Source of the DNA: Rhynchopus sp. YZ270_cl-10
Taxonomy: Eukaryota; Euglenozoa; Diplonemea; Diplonemida; Diplonemidae
Assembly: GCA_964035575.1 (NCBI GenBank)
Contig: OZ037902.1
Span: 558,001-622,000 of the forward strand
DNA length: 64,000 bases
Direction of reading: 5' to 3'
Shown here one piece after another: positions 53,101 to 63,967 of this stretch. Position numbers and translations under genes: made by a program. Positions within the stretch are counted from its first letter, which is position 1, and each line of letters starts with the position of its first letter. The notes beneath the pieces were generated by a model. The model was not told the DNA's origin. It saw nothing but the letters and a program-made list of their open reading frames with translations, and ran no database searches.

Positions 53101-55067
53101 GGCAGGCTTGAGGGTGTCTCTGTTCTTGTCCAGCCAGCCCTCGACGGTGTAGTTCACGTTGGCGGCGTAGTGAAGCACGATGAAAGACTGCTTCGAGAGA
53201 CGCTTCACGTCGAAGTAGTCGTGCTTGTCCTTGAAGGACTCCATCACCTAATATGTTGCGTTTTTTTGTGTGTAAATAACATGAACAAAACATACCTTTC
53301 CAAGGAACCCGTCGTCAGTACCAGTACCCATAGAGCATTCGTCGTCAAGCAGACCGAAGATACCGGTCTTGGCGGTCATCATTGTCAGGCAGGGCTGTGG
53401 TGGTGGTGGTGGTGGGAAGCACTCTTGGCCTTGGCAAAATATCATTAATTTACTTTGAATTACTGGATACGTGGGTAAATCGGCGAGTTGGCAGGGCAAT
53501 TCACAGCTTTTAGTGAGAAAAGGCTAAGCAATGAGAGACATACCATGTTGTCCGGGCAGACCACCTCCGTGACGTCGACACCCTCGGCACGGCACTCGTC
53601 CATGTCCTTCTGGAAGATGTAGTTGTTGTAGTGGTTCTGCAGCGTCTCGTTCGCAAGGTTGATGCACAGCTGCTCGAAGGAGTTGTACTCGAAGTCCTCA
53701 AACCCGAAGATGTCAAGCAGACCAATGAAGTTCTGTCCAGTGCCACTGTCGGTCAGGTCGTTGATCGCAAGCACCTCCCACGCGAAGAGCTGGTCGTACA
53801 GCGTCTTGATCAGCGAGTCACGCCCGTCTGCTGCCTTCACCTTGTTCAGCTTCTTCACAACAGGTCCGTCTCTCGTGGCCATGGTTGTCGTGATCAACTC
53901 CTTCGTCAGTTCGGCGGCGTCAGTCTTCCACTGCGCGCACGCCCCCGTGAGGCCCTCGCTGCCCATGAGCTCGCAAGAGTCCTTGTCGATCTCCTTGAAG
54001 TCCTGCATGATAAGATGCAGACACCCCGCAACAGCACCCCAGATCGAGTCAATGTTGTCCTCGCTGAAGCCGCAGTTGTGCATCGCCTCCACAGCAATGC
54101 GGTAGTCGTCACCGTCATCGACACCTGGAATGTCGGGTGCCTTGCCTGCATTGCACGACTTGTAGTGCGAAGGCCCCTGCAGGTTGTACTTTCCTGCGTC
54201 GTTTCCCTTCGTGAGCAGGTAGAAGGAGTGGTACACACGCTCCTTCTCAGACGCAGTCACGATACGCGACTTCTCCAGCAGGTACTTCGTCGTGAAGGCA
54301 CCCACCAGGAACCCGGCAGCGTCGAACTGCACCTTCATGAACTTTCCGAAACGCGACGAGTTGTCGTTACGCACGGTCTTTGCGTTTCCGAACCCCTCCA
54401 GAATGGGCGAGGCCTGGTTGATGTTGAAGGCAACCTTGCGGGCAGCCTCCTTTGCGCTCTCCTCTCCCTGACGGCACGACAGTGCACCGAGGTACTTCAT
54501 CACAATCTTTGCTGCCTCGGTCTTCCCTGCACCAGACTCTCCGGAGATAAGGATACACTGGTCGCAGTCGTCACGTCTCAGCTCGTTCCAGGTGTTATGC
54601 GCCTGGGCCCAGGAGTGGGGCACGTTGTTACGGATGTACTCACCTTCGGCAAGGTAGTCAGGCATCTTGGCGTCCATGTACTTCGGGATCTTGAAGTTCC
54701 AGGGGTTGAGGGCGACAACAATAGCACCAATGTTGGTGTAGACAGTGTCCTTCATGTAACGGATGAAGAGCGTACGCTGGATGGTGGAGTCGTGCAGCAC
54801 GGTCAGCTGCAGCAAATCGTCGACGTCCTCGTCAAGAACGTCGTCACGCACAGGCCAGAGCTTGCTGTCCTGCAGCTTTGCCACCGTCTGCAGGGCCTCG
54901 ACCTTGGTTGCAGAATAGTCCAGCCCCTTGACGGTGAAGGACTTCCCGTCGTCCACCTCAACAATACCAACCGCCCACGCGTGGTTCGGCTCCCAGTAGA
55001 ACACCTTCGACCCGGGCTTGCAGAGAGCTCGGTTGAGCTTCTCCTCATCCTTCATAACACCACCCAT
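50147..55067 (-). CDS. Myosin with B-box-like zinc-finger and WW-domain tail
   Basis: Five exons: 55067-53544, 53394-53296, 53247-52248, 52082-50611, 50560-50147. Introns are 149, 48, 165 and 50 bp, all with GTATG donors and matching phases. The product is 1502 residues. Motor: P-loop GESGAGKT (176-183), switch I NDNSSRFGKF (234-243), switch II DIFGFE near 460, actin-site region NPHWIRCVKP, and a converter followed by a charged helix without a clear IQ motif. Then an acidic Glu-Pro linker, and four zinc modules of C-x2-C...C-x2-C-x4+-C-x2-C-W-x3-EHKN-(K/P)-x-R-x2-H. A Pro/Ser-rich stretch follows, then a FYQRYN...LQKKYGAEP helical segment, and a C-terminal WW domain (GWKQV...W-x2-P). A motor on actin with a tail suited to protein or membrane partners. 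Class not assignable by eye. An H1 cassette lies in intron 3. Confidence 0.92.
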
Positions 55068-56924
55068 CTTAAGATGGGGTCTGGGGGGGGGGGGAGAGGG
55101 GTCCCTTGTGTTGTTCTCTGTGGTGGGTAGGGTAGGGGTAGGGTATGCTATGTTAGAAGCTTTGTAGAGCAACGCAATACACCCCACACCCTTTGCTACG
55201 GTAGTAGAGCAAAGGGGAAAATAAAAGGGGGGAAAAAAAACTCATTTTCACGAAAGTTGTCAATGCTGTGAAAGATTGAGCAAAGTTACTGTCACATAAA
55301 AAACGTTTTTACCAACTCACGGCATTCGTCGCCACTATAGTCTTAAGGCTTGGGGTATACGTCAAGGAATAAGTGGGGTGTGAAGTAAATCAGAGGGGTA
55401 GGGGGGGAAAGAAAAAGTGGTGGGGATGTGTCCATGTTGTTTTAACGTTTCGATGGGTGGTATTTTTGCTGAAACTAATGAAATAAACCCGTGTTTGTTG
55501 GTGATCCCATTTTGGGGCCATGAGGCGAAAAAAGGGTGGTGTCTTCTTGTCTTCTTTGCCACAGCTGTTTTCTTTTCCACACAAAGATGCGGAGAGAGGT
55601 GGCGTGATGTTTCACCAAGGGTTTTGTGGGGTCGCAAAAGAGGGAGCAGGGGGTCGGAGGAAAAAAAAATGCAGTTGAAAAGTGCAAACAAGACAGAAGG
55701 AATGACAACAAACCATTCTTGCCACCAGAGGTGCAAGAATGGTACATTATCAGTACAACTTCTCCCGAAAGTGAACACTTCGAGGAAAATGTGGGAGCAA
55801 AGGAGCTGCATAGAAAGCAAACGTGCAACACGTGCACAGTTCGCTGTTACAAGGAAAAAATAATCACAAAACAAACAGCGCCTTGCTCTGTTGTATCCCA
55901 CACTGCGCCACAGCACAATGCATTTTTTCGGCAACAGCTGAGAGATACGAGCTGTAGCGCAAAATGAACATGAAGGTGAAGGTACCATAGCGCCTCTGTA
56001 GTGCACCACCACCAACAGTTGTTCAAACACATGCCACAATTGGTCGGAACGTGCTTTCGCAGCGTAACAAAAGAGAGAGGGAGGTTGCAGCCGTGCAAAA
56101 GAACACTCCGAAAAGCTTCAAAAACACATGGTATCACCAGGAACATTGCTTAGTGATGTGTTGTACTGGCGATGTGTTTTATGCAAGGAGTACATAAGAC
56201 TCTTTCACAGGGGCGTGCGTAACGTTGGGTTCTAAAAAGGAAGAAAACTTGAAAGATGGACGAGCCTCATCATCTCATAGGCACACATCTAAAGGAAATG
56301 CTTTGCAGAGATGGACGAGCCACACATGACGCATACCGACACAGTACAAAACACTTCTGTCGACCATTGCTCATCGGATCACATCCGAGTCACAAAAAGT
56401 CTATGAAGTGAAGCGAAAAACCACTGAAATTCAGTATTCGCAAAAGGATCAGTAAGGCTGGTGCAAGAATCGCATCCAGCAAGATGGTAAAAGAAAAGAT
56501 TGAAAGATGACCTGTGCATCACGGCACGTTCATCTGTACAAAAATGGAGAGAGGAATGGCTGTACAAGATGCTTCCTTGACAAAAACATCTCGTGCAGTG
56601 ATATCTGTGTTTGGGATCCACACGATTCTTGATGGTCTCGTGTGTGTCCAGCATTTCCACCTCAAGACACAGCAACAGCACTGAACCACACAGACACGCT
56701 GCGTTTATGACTGCAACATGCCTACAGTGCCAGAGCAGTGCAGAGTCTTAGGAGTGGGAATGTTGATATGGTTCAAAATAATGAAGTTCTCACGCTGCTG
56801 TGTCCTTCAGGGCACAGCACGCTGAAACAACAAAAGGGGTGTGGAGTGAGAGGAAAAGGGAAATGAAAGTGGAAGTGGAAGGGAGAGGAATAGTTATTTA
56901 CATCACGGTTCGCGGTCTTTCACT
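55068..56924. other. Intergenic with H2 cassettes
   Basis: G-run-rich near 55,082-55,094, then AT-rich DNA. H2 cassettes are at 56,252 and 56,503, with a partial GATGGACGAGCC string at 56,308. No gene seen. Confidence 0.65.
55081..55105 (-). promoter_or_regulatory. Predicted spliced-leader acceptor of the myosin gene
   Basis: A run of C and T ending in AG at 55082-55081, 13 nt before the chosen ATG. Confidence 0.55.
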
Positions 56925-57692
56925 TTAGTACACAGGCACCTTGACACCAGAGGTGACAACTGTCATTGTGACTCCAGCCCTGACCAGGCTTGTGGTCTTG
57001 TTAGTTGCGGCGTCGGTGTGGGAAAGACCGTTGCACAGCACAGAGAGGTCGGCAGACAGTTTCAGGTCCATGTCCCCTGTGCGCACCTCACCGGCAGCAA
57101 CCACCATCGCAGTTGCAGCGCACGAAATGTCACCCTCCACAAGCGGAAGCGGCACGCCAGACACCTTCAGGAACTTCCCCTCCTTCACGGGAACCCATCC
57201 CCAGAAGCTCTTGCCCTCAGACACGTGCACAGCGAAGTCAGACGTGCTGGAGTCGGCGTCCCACGTCACCGACAGGTCCGAGTCGTGCATGCCGTACGAG
57301 TTTCCTGCAGCAGCAACGTCCAGGCTCACAATACCGCTGAACTTCGCGTTCACGAATGTCATCACGTTCGCTGCAGCCGTCAGCATGTTGACGCCCAATG
57401 CGTCGCACTCCTCCTCGTTGAACGGGAAGGCAGCCCTGCAGTCCTCCACCACTGCCACAATGTCGGGCACGTACGTCAGGATGTCTGCAGGCTGGCATGG
57501 GATGTCAATCGGCAGCTCAAACAGCGGCCGTGTGATGAAGCTCTGGTTCGGAACCGACTCTGTGATCTGCACGTTTGCCAGGATGCGCACGCTCTGGCAC
57601 TCCACTCTGTAGTACCCGCCGTAGTGGCTGATGTCCTTTGCGGACACCGACACGCCAAGCAGGAGCAGAAGGGCGAGCTTCGACATCGTCAT
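56925..57692 (-). CDS. Secreted protein of about 255 residues, function unknown
   Basis: Starts MTMSKLALLLLLGVSVSA, a clear signal peptide; the alternative ATG two codons on is as good. The mature part has six or more Cys (for example EDCRAA, NEEECDA, DISCAAT), Val/Ala-rich beta-like segments, no membrane helix and no family I recognise. Codon use is GC-rich like other exons. A textbook pyrimidine tract and AG at 57723-57722 fix the 5' end, 29 nt before the ATG. Lumenal or extracellular by prediction. Confidence 0.78.
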   Translation of the reverse strand: MTMSKLALLLLLGVSVSAKDISHYGGYYRVECQSVRILANVQITESVPNQSFITRPLFELPIDIPCQPADILTYVPDIVAVVEDCRAAFPFNEEECDALGVNMLTAAANVMTFVNAKFSGIVSLDVAAAGNSYGMHDSDLSVTWDADSSTSDFAVHVSEGKSFWGWVPVKEGKFLKVSGVPLPLVEGDISCAATAMVVAAGEVRTGDMDLKLSADLSVLCNGLSHTDAATNKTTSLVRAGVTMTVVTSGVKVPVY

Positions 57693-57721
57693 TGTCTTTG
57701 GTGTTTGTGTGATTTGGATAT

Positions 57722-57740
57722 CTAAAGAGAGAGAAAAATC
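57722..57740 (-). promoter_or_regulatory. Predicted spliced-leader acceptor of the secreted-protein gene
   Basis: TTTTTCTCTCTCTTTAG on the minus strand, AG at 57723-57722. Confidence 0.65.
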
Positions 57741-57841
57741 GATCAAAAAGTTCAAAACGTTGCAACTTCAACACATCTCTGGTACACCAATACACACTTT
57801 GTAACACGCGACCTTCCCCCCCACCCCCCACCCCCCACCCT

Positions 57842-57951
57842 CCACCTCCACCTCCACCTCCACCTCCACCTCCACCTCCACCTCCACCTCCACCTCCACC
57901 TCCACCTCCACCTCCACCTCCACCTCCACCTCCACCTCCACCTCCACCTCC
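57842..57951. repeat. Hexamer microsatellite (CCACCT)n
   Basis: About 18 perfect copies, 120-250 bp upstream of the predicted trans-splice acceptor of the secreted-protein gene. On the minus (sense) strand it is purine-rich. Confidence 0.95.
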
Positions 57952-59474
57952 CTCGCACTTTAGTCCCATCCCTCACCCCCCCCCCGAAACTGAGTGACCA
58001 AACCCAGCATTGGGCCATGCCCACCCCATACCCTCTGTCCACCTTAACGAATCGGCCATCCTGTGGACTTGGTAACCGCCCAAGAAAAACGCAAAAATAA
58101 CCCAGGCAAGCATCCAGACTGCGAAAGTCTCTCACGATCAACCCATGTACAGGCAAAGGGTGGCTGGCGTCCTTCTAAACTTCTCTCAATTTTAGAAAGG
58201 GGCCAACCACCTAGCCTGTTGCATGGATGCTTGAACGCGGTAGATGCCCCACAACCCCACACCCCACATCACCCCTCACTGCGAGCAAAACGGTGTCCCC
58301 ACATTCGCACATAACCAAAACACATCTGCAGGCAGAACGAGAGATGTCATTAGAAGGCCAGCCTTGTTGTTCAGAGGGTTTGAACCTGGTACCTACGGTT
58401 CGCCCAGTCAGCTTGCTGGCTGGGCTTACGCAATATACCCACAACCCCACCTCCTCAAGTCCCCCCTGCCCCCCAAATAACAAAACAAAAAACATTGACA
58501 TGACACGCCCAAGCAAAGTCACTCCGCTTCGTTCACCTCTAAACAGAATTGGCAGAGATGACTCTCTCTCTCCCTCTCTCCAACGCTCGAAAGATTAAAT
58601 GATTGAAAAATCGAAACTACGAAGGACGCCCTCTTTGCCAGCAGATTCCCTTCTCTACCCCCTTGGAGCATGTGATACAGAAGGAAGAAATAGTAACTCT
58701 GATAGGTAAGTAAAAGGGAAAAAAAGGTTTTTTCGTTGATTGCACAATTACCCTGTTGGAGGGGTGATTGGCGACCGTATCTGAGGAACTATTTCTCCTT
58801 TAAGCTACGCTTTAGGTATAACAAAAAAAAAAGGGGGGTGGTGAAAAAGGGAAATGTGCTTCAGCATGGAACAAAAAAATATTCTGTACTTTCTTTTACT
58901 ATAAAAAAAAGCGCTGTAGCTGCGGTTTTTTTTTTGTTGTTGTTTTTTTTTTGGAAACTTGGTTGTATTAGTGTAGCCACCCTAGAGTGTGCTCCACTAT
59001 ACTAAATTGTTTTTTTGAACGGTTCATTTGAGGGATAGAGAGTGGAGAGTGGGGGAGGGTTGGTTGTGGTTGTGGTTGTGGTTGGGCTAGGGGTTTTGTC
59101 AAGAAACACGCAAAAACCCCCCTAGGTTATATGCGGGTATTTTTCACAATGCATCACATTCCCAAACAAAATTAAAGGAATGTGTTTCCCTCCCCCCTCC
59201 CAATACCCAAGATCACCCCACACAGTTAGAATGTTTGCAAAGATGTAACAAAAACCACGTTTTTCTGGTTTGTGTTGTTTTTCTCCCAATAAGTTTTGGG
59301 AAAATTCACCCACCCCCTCCCCTCTCCAGCCGTCCACATTCCTGTTGGTCTCAGGATTGTTGAGTATATATCACAGCAAACCTCTCCACACACCCTTCCC
59401 CTTTTCCATTGAAAACCCCTTCTTCTCTGTTGGGTCACAAAGTTGGTAATGAGAAGATCGAAGATCGAAGCTCT
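57952..59474. other. Intergenic with paired repeats and one H3 element
   Basis: Between about 58,060 and 58,460, two loosely similar blocks each end in ACAACCCCAC and contain, on the minus strand, a GTTCAA string resembling a pol III B box (GGTTCAAACCC at 58,376-58,386). The second also has a strong hairpin, GCCCAG-CAGC / GCTG-CTGGGC. H3 element at 58,953-59,003. No gene seen. Confidence 0.5.
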
Positions 59475-60938
59475 TTATTGACTTATCCGGGATGTCATTC
59501 GCCAGTCGCCGCTGGACTCTTCTTTCCAGACGGAGACGGTGTGGTCCTCGAAGGAGATTGCAAGAAGCGTTCCGTTGCTGGACCAGGAGAGGCGGCAGGG
59601 GGTCATGTCTGTTTGGACGACGGTGCGGTGCTTCCATTCACGGTTGGGAAGGGGCATCTCTTGGCGCCAGGCAAGGACAAGCTTGTCGTCTGCACAGCTT
59701 GCGATGTAGTCAAAGGGCAGCCCGCAGTTGCGTGCCCACTGCACATCACGTATCGCCACAACGCCGTTCCTGCAGTGCTCCGACATGACGTGTGTTGTCT
59801 CCCATACCCCGCCCTCCTTTTCTGCGTTGTGCTGCCAGACACGCAGCTGGCCGTCGCAGCCTCCCGTCACAAAACGGCGGATGCTTGCCAGATTCGGGAT
59901 CTTCTGTATCAAAGCACCACTGCTCATATACGGTGCCCAAGACACCCCAGTGACACCCCCGCTATGTGCATTGATCTTCTGCACCACCCAATCGCTTCCA
60001 GAGGGTTTGGAGAGAACTGCCACTATGCCGTCAGCACCGCCTGATATGAGGTGACAGCCGTGTTCGTGCGGTGCCCATGCTACTGCGACAGCTCCACCCT
60101 CGTGGACGTGAGGTGAGGTATGCACCTTTGTCCACTTCTTTGCGCCAGCCTCACGCCATACGTGCACGTACCCATCCTCCCCACAGGAGGCCACCGTGCT
60201 CGCATTCCCCACAGCCCTCGGGTGCGCCCACGCCACCTGCCACACACCCCCCTCATGCGCCTCCACAGAACACACCTCGTCGTGTGTCGCGCCCTTCACT
60301 TCATACACCTTCATCTTCCCATCAGACCCGCACGTTGCCAACAGCTTGCCATAGGGGTCCGGCTGTAGTGGAGATGGATGGATGGATGGATGGATGGGGG
60401 CATGAAAGAAGGGGTGCACCGTGCGCACCCTAGATGGGGTTATAGGGGAGATCTTGGTTGTTGTTGTAGGCAAGTCAGCTCTAAAAGGGGTTTTTTCGCT
60501 GATCGGCTCTGATAGGGGGGAAAAAACTGTTGTTGATACAGGCACCTCCGACTGACCCAGTATCTCCGTACGATGCCAGTCATCCGGATGACGGTATAAA
60601 TACCCTGCGGACTACAACAGTGGATGTAAAAAGGAACCCATAATGACTATGCCCAAGAAAGAAAAAAAACATCGAAGAACAGTGATCAACCAGCTCCCGA
60701 GACGCTCAATCGTTTTTCACAGAGTATGATCAATCTCAAAGGGGCGGTTGAGAAAGCAATTGCCTACCCGAGTTGTTCTGAGTCGCTAGGCTATTGTGCT
60801 TAAAAGATATCTCAAAAATCTTCCTCAACTCTTGGAGCTCTGTCTGTACGCTTTTTTTCTCTCCCGCCATACCTGAACATCGTGTACACAGCCTTCATGA
60901 GAAAGGTCCAAAACCTGCCGTTGCATAGCCTCGGCCAT
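59475..60938 (-). CDS. SEC13: SEC13, WD40 protein of the COPII coat and nuclear pore
   Basis: Two exons, 60938-60873 and 60362-59475 (510-bp intron, donor GTATGG, acceptor CTCCACTACAG, phase 0); 317 residues, close to human SEC13 (322). It forms a six-bladed beta-propeller completed by SEC31 in the COPII outer coat on ER exit sites, and also serves in the nuclear-pore Y complex. Visible: the split first blade (HEGCVHDVQ, then YGKLLATCGSDGKMKVYEV), CGEDGYVHVW, GGADGIVAVL, GGCDGQLRVW, SCADDKLVLAW and the closing EDHTVSVWKE. The start is fixed by a pyrimidine tract and AG a few nucleotides upstream. The intron carries an H5 element and a GATG microsatellite. Confidence 0.93.
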
Positions 60939-60946
60939 CAGAGTCT

Positions 60947-60975
60947 CTTGTGTGGGAGAGGGGAGGGGGTCCCGT
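60947..60975 (-). promoter_or_regulatory. Predicted spliced-leader acceptor of SEC13
   Basis: CCCCCTCCCCTCTCCCACAC then AAG, eight nucleotides before the ATG. Confidence 0.6.
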
Positions 60976-62320
60976 CTGTAGGGTGTAGGGGTGTAGTTGA
61001 TTTTTTTTTTGATGTGCCGACAATCGCCTAATAATCCACTTCGGGCTAATAGGGGTTGGTATAGTTTACTCAATGTTGGCAGAAGCCTTTTTTTTAGGCG
61101 GCCCGCAAACAGATTGATGTAGGCGGGGCTGGGCTGCGTCGTGAGCAACGTTTTTGTTGAAACTGACCAGCATATTCGTGTATTGCACAGCATTATAGAG
61201 AAGAGACAGGTGGGGGGACAACCTTCACAGAAAACAACACAATGCATACAAAGAAACAGAACCATTTTTTTTAAATGTTTTTTGTTGTTTTTTTGTTGTT
61301 TTTTTTTTTTTGTTTTTGCTTTTTTTTGGTTTATTTCCCGGAGTCTATCTCATTCAATGGGGGGGGGGGGAAAGGTACCCAAAAAGGGGATAGGGGGTGA
61401 ATGGGGAATGAAGTGCGAACTTCCTTTGGTTCCCTTTCTAGGCAATAATGCTGTCTGTACACATTCAAAATCCCGAAAACACCAGTAAACTCAGGGTCAA
61501 AATCAGGTGGCCAAGCCTCATATCTCATACTTGGTCACCTGACTAGAGAATATTTCTTCGCGCCCAACTCCTGCAAAATTGAAGAAAAAACTTGAAAATA
61601 TGACGTCCAGGGATTACGCAGCGGGTCCAAAAAATACGTGTGGATTTTCAACATGTACATTTCTTAATAGAATCCCCAGGTATTACGGTCATGGCATCGG
61701 TGTCATGGGAAGGGTGGGATGCAAGCTTGCGCCGCAGGCCCACGGTGCGCAACTTTTATTCGCCATGTCGTTTTTTTCTCACTCTTCGTTGGGTTCTACG
61801 AGCTCCGTCCGTCAAATGGTGGGGTCACAACGTGTCGGTCGCATTTGTTCGATGTTTCCATAGACACTCCGACACCAGCTCCCCAGAAAAACCACGTGTC
61901 GTCCCACGCCTACCCCACTTCCCAATCCAAAATTAATTCGGGGTACGTGTTGATTATATGTGTTGAGAACATTACGTCCAACACGTATAGCGTAATGGGG
62001 GACTATGTCCTTTCAATGCACAAACACCTTAAACAGAACGGTTCATCAAATATTGATTAGACACAAACAAACCGCAAGGTTATTTCCCAAAAAAACTATG
62101 TACAGACAGCTAGTAAGAGCCCCCCCCCCCCCCCCCCAAATAAAAAAAGAACTTTTTTTGTGAAAAAAAAGTTGAAAATAAAAATAGATTCGGGTTTAAG
62201 AAAAAAAAACACTCTAGAAGGGGGCACAGGATAGCCCCAAAAGAGAAATTAAGGGTAAATGGGAGGACTTACTGATAGCATGCAACTTGAGGGGTGGGGG
62301 GCAAGGTAATGCATGCACGA

Positions 62321-62466
62321 CGGACTAGTCAGGGGGACCACGTGTGACCCACTAGTCGTAACGACTAGTACTAAACTAGTAGTGTTACTGATGTAACATT
62401 AGTGGTAAAACACTAGTCATTTGGACTGGTAGCACTACTAGTAGTCCAAATGTCCTGACCAGTCCG
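62321..62466. mobile_element. 146-bp palindromic element rich in ACTAGT
   Basis: Ends CGGACTAGTCAGG and CCTGACCAGTCCG are inverted repeats with one difference. ACTAG(T) recurs throughout the interior on alternating sides. No coding capacity; MITE- or foldback-like. No clear target duplication. Confidence 0.65.
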
Positions 62467-63945
62467 CCATGAGGGCACATCTGTATTGATGTGTTGATGT
62501 ACACAACGACGTTGCGAGTCTTCCTAAGCCACTGTGCGCAAAATTCACCCAAAAAAACCCACCTTTTTCTTCTATTTTACCTTTTGACCAAGTTGTTCTG
62601 GAAAGAAGATTCCAAAAGATAAATGTATTATCTTCACACCAATCTTGCTTTTTTCTTTACAAAGGAATCGGGGTATTCTTGACCCTCATAACTGCACACA
62701 TTATCAGCCTTCTCAGGATTATGTACAGATAAAATAACAAGGGTGGCAGGTGCAATCAAAACGCAGCTTACAGATAGAAAACCCCTCTCCTCTCTCGCAT
62801 AACACAGTTGTAAGACTCCTACCTACTGAACCACGTCGTCATCCTAAGGTAGACCTGATATTGTGTACATAAGTACATCAATGCCAATCAGATATTTGAT
62901 TCATTGACATGCCTCACGCTAAAATAAAGCGCTTTTTTGTACTTTTTTTTTTGTTCTTCTTTTGTACAAAACTGGGGTGACGAGCCTCATGAGAGAGAAA
63001 TAGAAACTTAACACTCATCACACGATAAACCCCATGGGAGAGGTTGTGGTGAAACGCACACACCTCGACCTGTTTGGTGAGGCGTGGCTCTGCAGCGCGG
63101 TTCGTCCCTAGAACCGCGAGTGTGTTCAAAATGCTTTGTTTCTATTTCCTCCTTCATTTCATGAGGTGACAAAAAAAAAATTGAAAGATGGAAAAGCCAT
63201 CTCACAAGAAGGCACAATAGAAACAAAAGGAGAAACGGGTTGGTAGAGAAACCTCATAGCCATCCCCCCCCAAAAAAAAAAAACGCCCTTTTGGGAACAC
63301 AACAGACAAAACTAGAAAAGGATGTAAGATGTCTAAACCTTTCTTGTACTTAGTCACCGAAGGTGAGTCTTTACGTACGTCTTTTAGAATATTGCACATT
63401 TTTTTTAAAAATAAATACTTTATTTGTTATAGTGAAAACGACAGCGACATCAAAATACACAACGGAGAAAACAAAAGGAGTGGTAGTGAAGGGGGGGGAA
63501 ACCAAACAACGTGTAACTGAACAGAATCTCTCAACCACAAGGAAAAAAAAAACCTCCTCCCTTTCTCCCTACTCCCCCTCGTGCGGAAACACCGGGGTGT
63601 GTGGAGGTTGTGGAGGTGGGTTTCCTGATCTCTCCTGCAGGAGAACAAACCAATGATAAAAAAACAAAAAGAAAAAAAAGGGAAAATAGAGAAAAGGTAA
63701 AACTGTTTGAGACTTTTAAGTCTCTCGGACGTCACCTATTATTTTGAGAAAATAACAAGGTTGATTTCTGATTGTGCAAAAGACCTCTTCTGTCTGTGTA
63801 CCTTTAAAAAAAAGTTGCTTGGTCACCCGACAGAGCGAAATTGGTAGATGCAAATGCTCTCTGGAGGAAGCAACAGTGCTCCCGCTAAGGAAAAAGCCGG
63901 TCATATATGACCAATAAATAATAAATAAAAAAAGAGGGAAAAAGA

Positions 63946-63967
63946 GGCCGGTCATATATGACCGGCC
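63946..63967. repeat. Perfect 22-bp palindrome
   Basis: The half site GGCCGGTCATA is followed by its reverse complement. A shorter copy of the same centre (GGTCATATATGACC) lies at 63,899-63,912, 40 bp away. Possibly two arms of one element that continues past the window edge. Confidence 0.75.

Noticed and set aside
52195-53448. A 417-codon + strand frame opposite the myosin neck
   Set aside because: Same reason; it runs through two real introns and has no recognisable domain.
53631-55130. A 499-codon + strand frame opposite the myosin motor
   Set aside because: The minus strand encodes unmistakable myosin motifs here; the + frame is a compositional shadow.
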